This document shows positions 17,194 to 25,930 of a DNA stretch of 64,000 nt, in pieces. Position 1 is the first letter of the stretch; each line of letters begins with the position of its first letter. The notes beneath the pieces are model-generated. The model saw only the letters and a program-made list of their open reading frames with translations, searched no databases and had not been told where the DNA came from. The position numbers and the translations under genes were made by a program. This DNA is from Bacteriovoracaceae bacterium (lineage in GTDB: Bacteria; Bdellovibrionota; Bacteriovoracia; Bacteriovoracales; Bacteriovoracaceae). The DNA is taken from the NCBI GenBank assembly GCA_947450475.1, contig CANFVK010000001.1:620001-684000 (forward strand). The letters are read 5' to 3'.

Positions 17194-17221
17194 GAGGAGG
17201 CTTCGCGAAGAAGACCTCCTC
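17194..17221. terminator. hairpin between convergent genes
   Basis: GAGGAGG (17194-17200) pairs with CCTCCTC (17215-17221), with an inner CTTCGCGAAG palindrome. It is between the small secreted protein and the htpG stop; no long T-tract on either strand. Confidence 0.5.
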
Positions 17222-17228
17222 AAAAGAG

Positions 17229-19139
17229 TTATAAGGCCAAGTTAGTCAATTCCTGCATTAATTCTTGAGAGCGCAGAACAAAAGCCTCTCTATCTTCGTG
17301 TTTTAGGCCCTCGCTTGAAATTTGTGCGAGGTCTTCGACATGATGGCAAAGTTTTTTAACTAAATTATCCGCACCTTTTTCATGAAGTTTTAGAGCATTT
17401 TGAATCAATGGGCTTGAGGGATTAATGACAAGAGTTTTCTTCACTGGAAACATTGCATCGTTGCCCATATTTTTCGCCATTTGATGCATTCTCTTCATTT
17501 GTTCATCAGTTTTGAAGTAGGCTGGTGCTTTTGAGTTTTTAATCTTGGCTATTTCAATGTCTTTTAATCCACCATGATTTAAGGAATCTAAATCTTCTTG
17601 TTCTTCAGTTTTTTCAGCCGAGCTACCAATGAGAACATTGGTGAAAAGGTCTTTTACTTTGATATCTGAGTCATTTGTTGCCTCTTGCTCTAGCAATGTT
17701 GATATTTCTGAATCGACTGAAGCAAATTTAAAGTTTTTTTCACCATGTTTATTAAACTCTACATGCTGCATGAAGTGAGGATCAATGTAGGATTCAGTTT
17801 CTATAGTCTGAAGCCCCTGAAGTAGCAGTTCTTTGCGTAGTGCATAGTCTGATTTCCCCTTCTCGAAGTAGAGAATTTTATCAGATAGTTTTTCTTTGAA
17901 TTTTTCAGGTATTGATAATAGATATTCGGGGATTGTAAAATACTTACTTTCAGAGTTCTTGAATACTACATAATCTCTCATCATTTCATCGAATTTTGGA
18001 TCAGAGATGGCACCGTACTTTATAAATAGTGCAATGTCTTCCCAGATCAATTCATATCTAGCACGATCATTGTTAAACAGTTTTTTCAAACTTTCAGCAA
18101 CTTTTTTAATAACGTAATTTGAGATTTTCTTGATATTGGGATCACCTTGTAAGCTTGATCGAGAGACGTTTAGAGGAATATCGCTTGAGTCAATACAGCC
18201 TTTAAGAAGTGATAAAAACTCTGGGACAATATCTTTTACATTGTTTGAAACAAACACTTGTTTGTTGTAGAGTCGAATATTGCTTTCGTTAAAGGGCTTG
18301 TTCGGGTTTAGTTTTGGAAAGAAAAGAACACCTTCTAGAGTGAAGGGGTGATCAACTTTTAGATGTATCCAGAAAAGTGGCTCTGCTTCCATTGGAAAAA
18401 GTTTGCGATAGAAATCTTTATAGTCTTCATCTTTTAAGTTCGCTGGATCTTTTTTCCAAAGTGGTTGAGTGTCATTGACGAGACCAGGTTGAGCTGAAGC
18501 ATCAGTTGCTTCTTCGTCAGTGACATGGATTTCATAAGGCATAAAATCACAGAATTTTTTTAGAGTTGAAGAAATCTTCCAAGCATTAAGAAATTCTTCC
18601 GACTCTTCATTTAAATGAAGCGTAATCTTAGTTCCTATTTCGTTTCTGCTCGATTCAGAAAATGTATAATCTGTTTCACCTTCGCAAGTCCAAAGAGTTG
18701 GGCTTGATCCTTCGTTCATTGATAGTGACTCAAGTTCCACTTTCTTGCTAACCATGAAGGCAGAATAAAATCCAAGACCAAATTTTCCTATGATATCTGA
18801 GCTCGGAGTTTGTCCCTGATCCTTCATTTTTTTAACAAATTCTTCCGCACCTGAAAACGCAAGTTGAGCAATATATTTCTCTACTTCAGCTTCTGTCATT
18901 CCGAGTCCATTGTCAGTTATGGTAATGGTCTTAAGTGATTTGTTAACGTTTACATTAATTTTACCAGTTGGAATTTCTTGATTTTGATTTCGTGCTATTG
19001 TCCCTCGTTTGGTGATAGCATCAGTGGCATTGGCCACGAGTTCTCGCAAAAAGATGTCGTGCTCTGAGTACAACCACTTTTTTATGATTGGAAAAATGTC
19101 TCCGGTGTTAACACTAATTTGTCCTTTTCTTGAAGTCAT
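17229..19139 (-). CDS. htpG: chaperone HtpG (Hsp90)
   Basis: A 636-residue complete bacterial Hsp90. The N-terminal GHKL ATPase shows ELVANATDAI (Glu and Asn of the site), DNGLGMT and GKFGLGFYSAFMVS; the middle domain has KLNPNKPFNESNIRLY, LPLNVSRSSLQ and the dimerisation domain ends the protein. It folds client proteins under stress in the cytoplasm. A heat-shock-type promoter lies upstream. Confidence 0.97.
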   Translation of the reverse strand: MTSRKGQISVNTGDIFPIIKKWLYSEHDIFLRELVANATDAITKRGTIARNQNQEIPTGKINVNVNKSLKTITITDNGLGMTEAEVEKYIAQLAFSGAEEFVKKMKDQGQTPSSDIIGKFGLGFYSAFMVSKKVELESLSMNEGSSPTLWTCEGETDYTFSESSRNEIGTKITLHLNEESEEFLNAWKISSTLKKFCDFMPYEIHVTDEEATDASAQPGLVNDTQPLWKKDPANLKDEDYKDFYRKLFPMEAEPLFWIHLKVDHPFTLEGVLFFPKLNPNKPFNESNIRLYNKQVFVSNNVKDIVPEFLSLLKGCIDSSDIPLNVSRSSLQGDPNIKKISNYVIKKVAESLKKLFNNDRARYELIWEDIALFIKYGAISDPKFDEMMRDYVVFKNSESKYFTIPEYLLSIPEKFKEKLSDKILYFEKGKSDYALRKELLLQGLQTIETESYIDPHFMQHVEFNKHGEKNFKFASVDSEISTLLEQEATNDSDIKVKDLFTNVLIGSSAEKTEEQEDLDSLNHGGLKDIEIAKIKNSKAPAYFKTDEQMKRMHQMAKNMGNDAMFPVKKTLVINPSSPLIQNALKLHEKGADNLVKKLCHHVEDLAQISSEGLKHEDREAFVLRSQELMQELTNLAL

Positions 19140-19182
19140 AATTGCATTCTCCTGCGGTTAATTTTAATATAGTTTTGATCAC

Positions 19183-19211
19183 ACTATGGGATTGAGGAAA
19201 TAAGAGTCAAG
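19183..19211 (-). promoter_or_regulatory. heat-shock (sigma-32/RpoH)-type promoter of htpG
   Basis: Read on the minus strand, CTTGAC (19211-19206), 14 bases, then TCCCATAGT (19191-19183) closely fits the RpoH consensus CTTGAA-N13-15-CCCCATnT. Being directly upstream of the Hsp90 gene supports it. The -35 part overlaps the RBS zone of the divergent asparaginase-domain gene. Confidence 0.6.
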
Positions 19212-19214
19212 GGT

Positions 19215-19739
19215 ATGAAAAATAAAAATGCAGCAAAAGATATCATCATTATTACAACGGGTGGCACAATAGAAAAAACGTACGATGAGTTTGATGGCTC
19301 CTTGGAAAATCGAGGCACTTCCATTAAAAATAGAATATTATCTAAACTTCGCCTCCCTTATACTAATATTCATGTGTTTCCACTGATTTCTAAAGACTCT
19401 TTGCTAATGGATGATCAAGATCGAGAGCTAATTTGCCAAACGATTGCTGAACAATTGCACAAAAATATTCCAATTGTCGTATTGCATGGAACTGATACTA
19501 TGGCGCTGAGTGCCGAATATTGTTTTTGTCATCTTAAATCAATTGATATGCCAATTGTATTTACAGGGGCGATGATTCCAATGGGTTTCGAAGATTCTGA
19601 TGCTACTCAAAATGTAACTGAAGCCCTTTTGGCAAGTAAGCTGCTTAAACCAGGATTTTATATTTCTTTTCACAATCAAATTTTTGAAGTTCCTCATGTT
19701 CGCAAAAATAAAGATAAGCGTACTTTCGAGGAAATTTAA
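19215..19739 (+). CDS. asparaginase N-terminal-domain protein
   Basis: A 174-residue protein with only the N-terminal domain of type I/II L-asparaginases: TTGGTIEKTY (Thr nucleophile motif, residues 14-23) and HGTDTMALSAEY (91-102), plus TGAMIPMGFEDSDA. Full asparaginases have about 330 residues with a C-terminal domain. Short single-domain versions are known as asparaginase-domain proteins, but their activity is uncertain. It is followed with no gap by a membrane protein gene. Confidence 0.82.
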   Translation: MKNKNAAKDIIIITTGGTIEKTYDEFDGSLENRGTSIKNRILSKLRLPYTNIHVFPLISKDSLLMDDQDRELICQTIAEQLHKNIPIVVLHGTDTMALSAEYCFCHLKSIDMPIVFTGAMIPMGFEDSDATQNVTEALLASKLLKPGFYISFHNQIFEVPHVRKNKDKRTFEEI

Positions 19740-20453
19740 ATGAAAGGCTTATGGCAATTATGGGATTTATTCTCAAGTTCTACCAATGATGTGTTTAAGA
19801 ATTATAAGTCATTTATAAGTGCATTTTTAGCACTTATATTTCTTACCAATATTGAGTCACTTCTGCCGTATTTAGGCATTGGAGAGGAAAGTTCATTATC
19901 GCTTTTTCTAACGTTTGCCACAACGCTCTTGGTATTCGTTGTTGTTTCACAAGTTGTACTTATTGAAAAAAGAAAAAGAGGTGGTAGTGGAGAGTTAGCT
20001 TTTTTTGTAACAACTTACTTGCTCTATAATCTTTATTATTCATTTCTTTTTTTTATTGGATTATTTTTTTTACTCATACCTGGGTTTTATATTTTAGTTT
20101 ATTTTTCAATGGCGCCTTTAATTGCAGTTTTAGATGATAATGTGGGGGTTAAATATTTCCAAAGAAGTATTGAACTGGTGAAGCTAAATACTTCATTGGT
20201 GGCTTGGGCAAGTGTTGTTAATTTATTGTTAGAATCCTCGGCCCTTGCTTTGTCCCCAATTCATGATCCAAAAATAAAAATGGCGGCAACCTTTATTTTT
20301 TCTATTCCAGACGCATTCTTGACAATTATCTCTACAGTCGCGTTCGTAAAAATTTATTATTATTTATGCGATCTTCATGCTCAAGGCTTAGTTGCCACGA
20401 ATAATTCTCATCCATTGGCTTCGAATCAAAAGACCGAAGTTAAAGTCAATTAA
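19740..20453 (+). CDS. multipass membrane protein
   Basis: A 237-residue protein with five or six hydrophobic segments (about residues 25-45, 55-75, 88-112, 117-135, 158-175, 185-205). The LLIPGFYILVYFSMAPLIAV segment resembles the membrane domain found with glycerophosphodiesterases and YciC-like proteins. The ATG abuts the upstream stop codon, so the two genes are cotranscribed. Function unknown. Confidence 0.65.
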   Translation: MKGLWQLWDLFSSSTNDVFKNYKSFISAFLALIFLTNIESLLPYLGIGEESSLSLFLTFATTLLVFVVVSQVVLIEKRKRGGSGELAFFVTTYLLYNLYYSFLFFIGLFFLLIPGFYILVYFSMAPLIAVLDDNVGVKYFQRSIELVKLNTSLVAWASVVNLLLESSALALSPIHDPKIKMAATFIFSIPDAFLTIISTVAFVKIYYYLCDLHAQGLVATNNSHPLASNQKTEVKVN

Positions 20454-20560
20454 GCTAAGCTACTGAAACAAGCCGTTTTAAGCAGAAAGCTCAAGTATTA
20501 TTCCCAACTTAACTCTTCTAAAATTAAAATTATAGTTAAGAATAACCGAGAAGCAGACTT

Positions 20561-22393
20561 ATGAGATGCCTAAGTTTATTCAGTCGTTTTTTGTTAGTAA
20601 CCAATATTATCTTGTCGTTGGTGCTTTCTTCTTGTGTTCAAGGCACCGGAGGTAGAACTAGGTCGCTGACCTCTAAAGACAATAAATTATCAGGCAACAA
20701 TCAGCCAACAAATAGTTCTGGAGCCGTAGATGGTTCAATGACTCAGACTGATACAACTATCATGTCTCAGCGTGTAGAGTTATCACATTTGGTTGATCCT
20801 TTCGATGGAACTTACAAAAAAAAATTAACTCTTCCGAAAAATTTTAAAGGAAACCTCTATATTGCTGGCTTAAATGTCTCTTCACTAATTAGCAAAATTG
20901 TCTATGTTCGCTTTAATTTTGGGCTTGAAAAGCAATCAGTCACCCTAAACGCTACTATCGCCCGAGCGCCAGGTATCGTGCCCAAAACAGATATTCAGGT
21001 TTTAGTTGTGGACATGAATAAATCCCCATTTGCAAAAATGAGACTTGGCTATGATCTCTATGATTATAATAATTATTCTGGCGCTGAAAATGCTGCTAAA
21101 GAGATAGTGACAGATCCAAAAGATGGGAATTTGTATTGTCGGGGGTTGAAGTTAGAAGACGATCCAACCTTTACACCATCTTCCCAAACATCATCTTGTT
21201 CAGGTGCCTCTGATAAGTGTCTTTATTCTTATGCCAAAGTTATAGACACGACCTTGTTTAGTGATCAATTAATTGATGCGACCACCTACCGTTTATCAGC
21301 TGTGCCAAGTCGTTCTCAAGTGTGGACAGAAAATGCTGGAGTTCGTTCACCAACAGTAGGGACACTTTCTAGTTCTGTTTGCTTGCCAGATGATGCTGAT
21401 TCAATTGGTCTCAATCAATTATTTGATACAAGTTTTTTCGCACTAAGTTTTGATTTGCCGATGTTTAATCAATTTTACCGCGGGCCTTTTAGATCTATCA
21501 ATGATCTTGATTGGCAGATTTCAGGCGATGCAGTTTATAGTTCTAGTCATGGTCTTTTTGAATTACGTTCAAGTTTTCCTGGCGCGACCACTGGTTTTCA
21601 TTCTTTACTTTTTCCTAGGGCCGGAAAATTGTCCCTTTCTCAAGGCGTAAGTTATCTTGGTTCAGTTGATAGAATAGGCTCTCGGGCAAAAATGGTGTCG
21701 ACTTCAACCGGTGCTACAAATTACGTCGATGGTTGTAATCTTAGAGTGATTAATTATGATCCAACTTCTAACGAAGGAATCAGCTCTTGTAATGTAAATT
21801 CCTCAATCGAAATTTATTATCTATCAGATGGTAAAGAAGTGAGCATTACAACTGATAAATCCATTAAGCTTCAATTGATAAGACCATCTCTAACTAACTA
21901 TGAAGGAAAAGAAGTTTTATCTACGGCATTTAAACGTTGCGAAGAGTCTGCGACATGCGGATCAGATGAATGCTGTTTTAATAATCGATGTTGGTCAAAG
22001 GACCTTGTCACTCAGTGTGTTGATCAAACTCCTGGTGTCGGCAATCAAGAAATCGGATCGACTTGTACATCGGACTTTGAATGTTCGAGTTTATGCTGTA
22101 ATCAATCCACAGGTTCATGTTCTCCTCATAATCCCAACGGAGCTAATCCAATATTCTGCAGTAAATCAGCAGGTCAGCAGTGTGTTTCGAAAGAGTTTTG
22201 TAAGCAAGAGGCGGTTGTAACTTGCAAAATTGTAAAATCTGGATTTAAGGCCGATGGTACCGTCGCATGTACTCTGCGTTGTCCGGCAGTCATGACTTAT
22301 GGTGAATGCAAGTCTGGAGCATGTGTTCCACCTGCCCAGCCAGATGTTCCGGCATTTGATCCAAATGATTGCTCAAAAGCAGTTGACCCTTAG
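20561..22393 (+). CDS. cysteine-rich lipoprotein
   Basis: A 610-residue protein with a lipoprotein signal (LSLVLSSC, lipid Cys near residue 26). After a Ser/Thr/Asn-rich linker comes a beta-rich region with few cysteines, then from about residue 460 a dense cysteine region with two CC-containing units (GSDECCFNNRCW and SSLCCNQSTGSC) and further paired cysteines, suggestive of disulfide knots. It probably sits on the outer membrane and may reach out of the cell. I do not recognise the family. Confidence 0.7.
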   Translation: MRCLSLFSRFLLVTNIILSLVLSSCVQGTGGRTRSLTSKDNKLSGNNQPTNSSGAVDGSMTQTDTTIMSQRVELSHLVDPFDGTYKKKLTLPKNFKGNLYIAGLNVSSLISKIVYVRFNFGLEKQSVTLNATIARAPGIVPKTDIQVLVVDMNKSPFAKMRLGYDLYDYNNYSGAENAAKEIVTDPKDGNLYCRGLKLEDDPTFTPSSQTSSCSGASDKCLYSYAKVIDTTLFSDQLIDATTYRLSAVPSRSQVWTENAGVRSPTVGTLSSSVCLPDDADSIGLNQLFDTSFFALSFDLPMFNQFYRGPFRSINDLDWQISGDAVYSSSHGLFELRSSFPGATTGFHSLLFPRAGKLSLSQGVSYLGSVDRIGSRAKMVSTSTGATNYVDGCNLRVINYDPTSNEGISSCNVNSSIEIYYLSDGKEVSITTDKSIKLQLIRPSLTNYEGKEVLSTAFKRCEESATCGSDECCFNNRCWSKDLVTQCVDQTPGVGNQEIGSTCTSDFECSSLCCNQSTGSCSPHNPNGANPIFCSKSAGQQCVSKEFCKQEAVVTCKIVKSGFKADGTVACTLRCPAVMTYGECKSGACVPPAQPDVPAFDPNDCSKAVDP

Positions 22394-22427
22394 TTACGAG
22401 TCTCTTTAGAATAAGGGAAGATTATTT

Positions 22428-22877
22428 TTGACCATTCCATTAAGGATGTTTTTTACTATGTTTAATAAAGATTGTTTCTTAGATCACGTAGCAATAGCAG
22501 TAAGCAATTTAGACAGTGCTCAAAAGGTTTATGAAGATCTTGGGTTGCAATTTTCGTCCGTAAGAGAAATAGTTGAATCTCAAAATGTAACCACTTCATT
22601 CGCTCAAATTGATGAGCATGCGCACATCGAATTAGTCTGCCCTTTAAATCAGGAAGGTCCTATTCAAAAATTTATTGATAAAAATGGAGAGGGGATTCAT
22701 CATCTGTGTTTTAAGGTTCCAGATGTCTTAAAAAAAAGTGAAGAGCTAAAAGCTAAGGGCTACCAACTAATTTATGAAAAGCCATTTATTGGCGCTAATA
22801 ATTGCCTAGTGAATTTTGTTCATCCAAAGTCTTGCGGTGGAGTTTTAATCGAAATTTCTCAATCTCTCCGTGTTTGA
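22428..22877 (+). CDS. methylmalonyl-CoA epimerase-like VOC protein
   Basis: A vicinal-oxygen-chelate protein with the epimerase pattern LDHVAIAVSNLDSAQKVYEDLG, a middle HIELV and EGIHHLCFKVPD, and a final VLIEISQ. His in LDHVAI, His in GIHHLC and Glu in VLIEIS are the expected metal ligands. It would convert (S)- to (R)-methylmalonyl-CoA. Start is uncertain: TTG 22428 has GGGAAGA 7 bases upstream, while ATG 22458 gives the usual family N-terminus. Confidence 0.82.
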   Translation: MTIPLRMFFTMFNKDCFLDHVAIAVSNLDSAQKVYEDLGLQFSSVREIVESQNVTTSFAQIDEHAHIELVCPLNQEGPIQKFIDKNGEGIHHLCFKVPDVLKKSEELKAKGYQLIYEKPFIGANNCLVNFVHPKSCGGVLIEISQSLRV

Positions 22878-22898
22878 AATATTCTCGAGGAATTAGTC

Positions 22899-23645
22899 AT
22901 GAATCAAACTCAAGTTTATCTTCCCAAATTAACACTTATAAATAAAGCAATCATAATCATGATTGCAGTAGTTTTCACAGGGGATGCACTCTTGAGCAAG
23001 CTCTCTGGAGTGAGCCTTGTTTCCTATGTAGGATTATCAGCACTGAGCTTTTTTAATGGACAAATTTATTCTCTAATAACTTATCCTTTTTATTGCCACT
23101 CTGTGATTGAGTTAATTCTTAATGCATTGATGTTGTGGCTAATGGGTTCTGAATTTGAAAGTAATTGGGGAACTAGGCGGTATTTAAACTTTCTTTTATC
23201 TTGCGTTTTAGGTGGTGGAGCCCTCTACCTGTTGGTTTGCAGTCTCTTTTTCAAGTCTTCTGCGATCTTTAGTTTCCACTTAGTTGGTCTTTCCGGAATT
23301 GTAAGTAGTCTGTGCGTTGCTTATGCCGTTATTTATCCTGATAGACTTTTCTCGTTCATGATGATTATTCCTGTTAAGGCCAAGTATTTCTGCTTCATTT
23401 TAGTGGCGATATCGCTATCTCAAGGTTTCTCTGGGCCTGGTGGAGTTGGGGCCTGGGGGCAGTTGGGAGGAATTCTTTCGGCATATTTATTTATGTTAGT
23501 GATATCCCATAGAAATTTCAAAAGTCTTTCTCAGAAAATATCTAAATTGACGCAATCCCATTCAAGACGCAAGGGAAAAGCCAGGCTGTCGATAGTCAAA
23601 GATAATGAAGATGATCATAAGGATACTCCAAAATATTGGCATTAA
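22899..23645 (+). CDS. rhomboid-fold membrane protein lacking the catalytic His
   Basis: A 248-residue protein with about six membrane segments. It has rhomboid features: the WLMGSEFESNWGTRRYLNF loop (compare Trp-Arg/Glu-...-Gly-x-x-Arg-Tyr) and GLSG at 130-133 with the would-be Ser132. The last helix reads GAWGQLGGILSAY where active rhomboids have a His before the GG pair; here that place is Gln188. So the Ser-His dyad is incomplete. It may bind membrane proteins rather than cut them. The C-terminal tail is basic and cytoplasmic. Confidence 0.65.
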   Translation: MNQTQVYLPKLTLINKAIIIMIAVVFTGDALLSKLSGVSLVSYVGLSALSFFNGQIYSLITYPFYCHSVIELILNALMLWLMGSEFESNWGTRRYLNFLLSCVLGGGALYLLVCSLFFKSSAIFSFHLVGLSGIVSSLCVAYAVIYPDRLFSFMMIIPVKAKYFCFILVAISLSQGFSGPGGVGAWGQLGGILSAYLFMLVISHRNFKSLSQKISKLTQSHSRRKGKARLSIVKDNEDDHKDTPKYWH

Positions 23646-23707
23646 GAAACTTTAGTGATAAGTTCATTGCTGTTTAAAAATCATAATTTACAGAAATGAG
23701 GCATTCT

Positions 23708-23875
23708 ATGAGATTAAGTAGAGCGATGGTAGAAAAATTAATGGATATTCGTTTAAGAGATAAGCTCATTGCTGAAGGTAAAATTACAAAGGAAGAAGTA
23801 AAAAAGTATCTTGAATCATTGAACGATGATGCTAAAAATTCAGTCTATACTGATGAAGTTGCAGACGAAGAATAA
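23708..23875 (+). CDS. 55-residue small protein
   Basis: ATG 23708 with GAGG 8-10 bases upstream; 55 residues, highly charged and helical: basic first half (RLRDKLIAEGKITKEEVKKY) and acidic end. It has the look of a helix-loop-helix with the GKITKEEV turn. It lies between the rhomboid-fold gene and a strong terminator, so it is probably the last gene of that transcript. No family recognised. Confidence 0.6.
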   Translation: MRLSRAMVEKLMDIRLRDKLIAEGKITKEEVKKYLESLNDDAKNSVYTDEVADEE

Positions 23876-23915
23876 ATAGGATTACCTTTTTTATAATTTC
23901 AAATATTTTCAATAC

Positions 23916-23938
23916 AAAGCCCGCTTTAGCGGGCTTTT
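23916..23938 (+). terminator. intrinsic terminator
   Basis: AAAGCCCGC (23916-23924), loop TTTA, GCGGGCTTTT (23929-23938): a 9-bp GC-rich stem with a short T-tract, 40 bases after the 55-residue ORF. Confidence 0.85.
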
Positions 23939-23939
23939 G

Positions 23940-24157
23940 CATTTCTAATCTTTAACCATTTCTCACTTTTTTTTAAATAGATCTTACCAAACCAAGCTGA
24001 AGAAAAACACTCGCAATAAGAGGGACCAGTACTAATTGGAATGCCGTAAGCAATCAACTCGCAGCTGCAGAATATGAGAAAAAAAATAATCCTGATGATT
24101 CTATTGGAAAAGGAGCAGAGTTAAGTGGACAGAAAAAAAGAAATTAAATTTATATAG
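23940..24157 (+). other. gap with a possible gene remnant
   Basis: No complete gene. One plus frame is open from about 24004 to the TAA at 24145-24147 and reads like a protein C-terminus (a stretch with LAAAEYEKKNNPDDS), but it has no start codon or RBS. It might be the tail of a degraded gene; chance is equally possible. Confidence 0.2.
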
Positions 24158-24637
24158 TTATTGGACTGTATAGCGAGAAAAAAAGATACTTTTTATGACA
24201 GGTTTCCCAAGGGCCGCGTTTATTTCTTTTCTCAATCTATCTTCTAAAATAATTTTACCTGTAAGCGTGTTTAATTCTTCTGCTCCCATTTTAGAGGCAA
24301 TGACAATGATGCGATCTAAGACAATCGAAACATATGATTTAACTGATGCAGAATAGTCTGGCTTAATAAGAGACAAGTGCGCCTCTAACTCTAAGTAATG
24401 CATCCTATGGTTGGATTGATCTTTCGGAATAAGGCTCACAACCATTTTATCTATCTTAATCAATGTCGGCATTGATTTTGGATCAGCATTTTTAAAGAAT
24501 GCTTCCTTTTCTTTAGATTCATCAATGGGTGGTTTCTTATATGATTTTTCAGTGTAATAAAACAAGCCAATTACGGCCAAGGATGTAATGGTGCTAAGTA
24601 ATAAAAGAATAAGGTCGAGCAACTTTTTGCCGGTCAT
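24158..24637 (-). CDS. FliL-like protein
   Basis: A 159-residue protein with one N-terminal membrane helix (residues 6-28), a short linker and a periplasmic domain. The end, with DRIIVIASKMGAEELNTL, GKIILEDRLRKEINAAL and IFFSRYTVQ, follows the FliL pattern. FliL surrounds the flagellar stator and aids torque. It is not within a flagellar operon here, so it may be a paralogue. With the FliG-C-like gene at 13908 it hints at extra motor-related parts. Confidence 0.68.
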   Translation of the reverse strand: MTGKKLLDLILLLLSTITSLAVIGLFYYTEKSYKKPPIDESKEKEAFFKNADPKSMPTLIKIDKMVVSLIPKDQSNHRMHYLELEAHLSLIKPDYSASVKSYVSIVLDRIIVIASKMGAEELNTLTGKIILEDRLRKEINAALGKPVIKSIFFSRYTVQ

Positions 24638-24679
24638 GTTAAGAATTTTAGCATGACCGTCATAAAGATAAAGAAAATA

Positions 24680-25786
24680 TTAAAATGGGAGTTTTGTGTA
24701 TGGGAGATTTAAATCCTGAGCGACTTGCTCATATACTAAGGCACCTTTATAGATATTGATTCCTGGTCTTAAGGTTTTATCTTTTTGGGCCGCTTCCTCG
24801 ATTCCCATGTTTGCAATTTGTCTTGCATATTTTAAAGTGACATTGGTAAGTGCAAACGTTGATGTTCTCGCAACAGCTCCAGGCATATTAGCGACACAAT
24901 AATGGACAACGCCGTCAACTACAAATGTAGGGTTTTCATGAGTCGTTGGCTTGCAGGTTTCTATGCACCCGCCCTGATCAACGGCAATATCCACTACAAC
25001 TGAACCCTTTTGCATTTTAGCAATCATGTCTCTTGTCACCAGTTTTGGGGCCTTGGCGCCAGGAACCAAAACCGCTCCAATAACTAGATCGGAGTCAATC
25101 ACTGCTTTTTCTATATTATCTGGATTAGAGTATAGAGTTGTGATGTGTGAACCATATAATCCGTCTAACTCTGCTAATCGTTTGGTTGATAAGTCTATAG
25201 CTGTAACTGAAGCACCCATTCCCATTGCCATTTGAATAGCATTAGTGCCAGCAATACCCGCTCCAATGACTGTTACCTTTCCACGCTTAACTCCCGGAAC
25301 TCCTCCGAGCAATACGCCTTTACCGCCTTTATCAAGTTGCAAATAAGCTGCTCCAATTTGGACAGACATTCTACCTGCAACTTCAGACATTGGTACAAGC
25401 AATGGAAGTGAGCCATCAGTATTTTGAATTGTTTCGTAAGCGACTGCTGTACATCCAGATTTCATTAATCCTTTAGTCTGATCTGGGTCTGGAGCAAGGT
25501 GAAGGTAGGTGTAGAGGATATGGTGTGGTTTAAGCATCGCAATTTCTACTGCCTGCGGTTCTTTAACTTTTATGATCATTGTTGATTTTTCGAAAATTTC
25601 TACGGCCGTATCAAGAATTTTAGCACCAGCTTTAATAAATTCTTCGTCAGAAATTCCAATACCTGATCCTGCATTTTTTTGAACATAAACAGTATGACCA
25701 TCTCCAACTAGAGTTCTAATTCCTCCAGGAACCATTCCAACTCTATTCTCATTATTTTTGATTTCTTTAGGTACTCCAATAATCAT
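24680..25786 (-). CDS. ald: alanine dehydrogenase
   Basis: A 368-residue NAD-dependent enzyme converting L-alanine to pyruvate and ammonia. The N-terminus [24 protein letters not shown] (catalytic Lys), [13 protein letters not shown] with the catalytic His, and the Rossmann motif [11 protein letters not shown] are all present. Length is standard. It stands alone in a minus-strand unit. Confidence 0.96.
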   Translation of the reverse strand: MIIGVPKEIKNNENRVGMVPGGIRTLVGDGHTVYVQKNAGSGIGISDEEFIKAGAKILDTAVEIFEKSTMIIKVKEPQAVEIAMLKPHHILYTYLHLAPDPDQTKGLMKSGCTAVAYETIQNTDGSLPLLVPMSEVAGRMSVQIGAAYLQLDKGGKGVLLGGVPGVKRGKVTVIGAGIAGTNAIQMAMGMGASVTAIDLSTKRLAELDGLYGSHITTLYSNPDNIEKAVIDSDLVIGAVLVPGAKAPKLVTRDMIAKMQKGSVVVDIAVDQGGCIETCKPTTHENPTFVVDGVVHYCVANMPGAVARTSTFALTNVTLKYARQIANMGIEEAAQKDKTLRPGINIYKGALVYEQVAQDLNLPYTKLPF

Positions 25787-25930
25787 CGCAGTTCTCCTTC
25801 ATTTAAATGGTATCTAAGCTGTCATTAAAATTTAGATGAGAATTCCATAAAAAATGAAAAAGTTAAAGGAGAAAATGGATAAACTCTGACTAGTTTTAAC
25901 AAGTTTTAAGTAATAATGAATTTAATTTTG

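Noticed and set aside
23980-24147. Possible gene fragment
   Set aside because: No start, RBS or recognisable family; listed only as a gap description.
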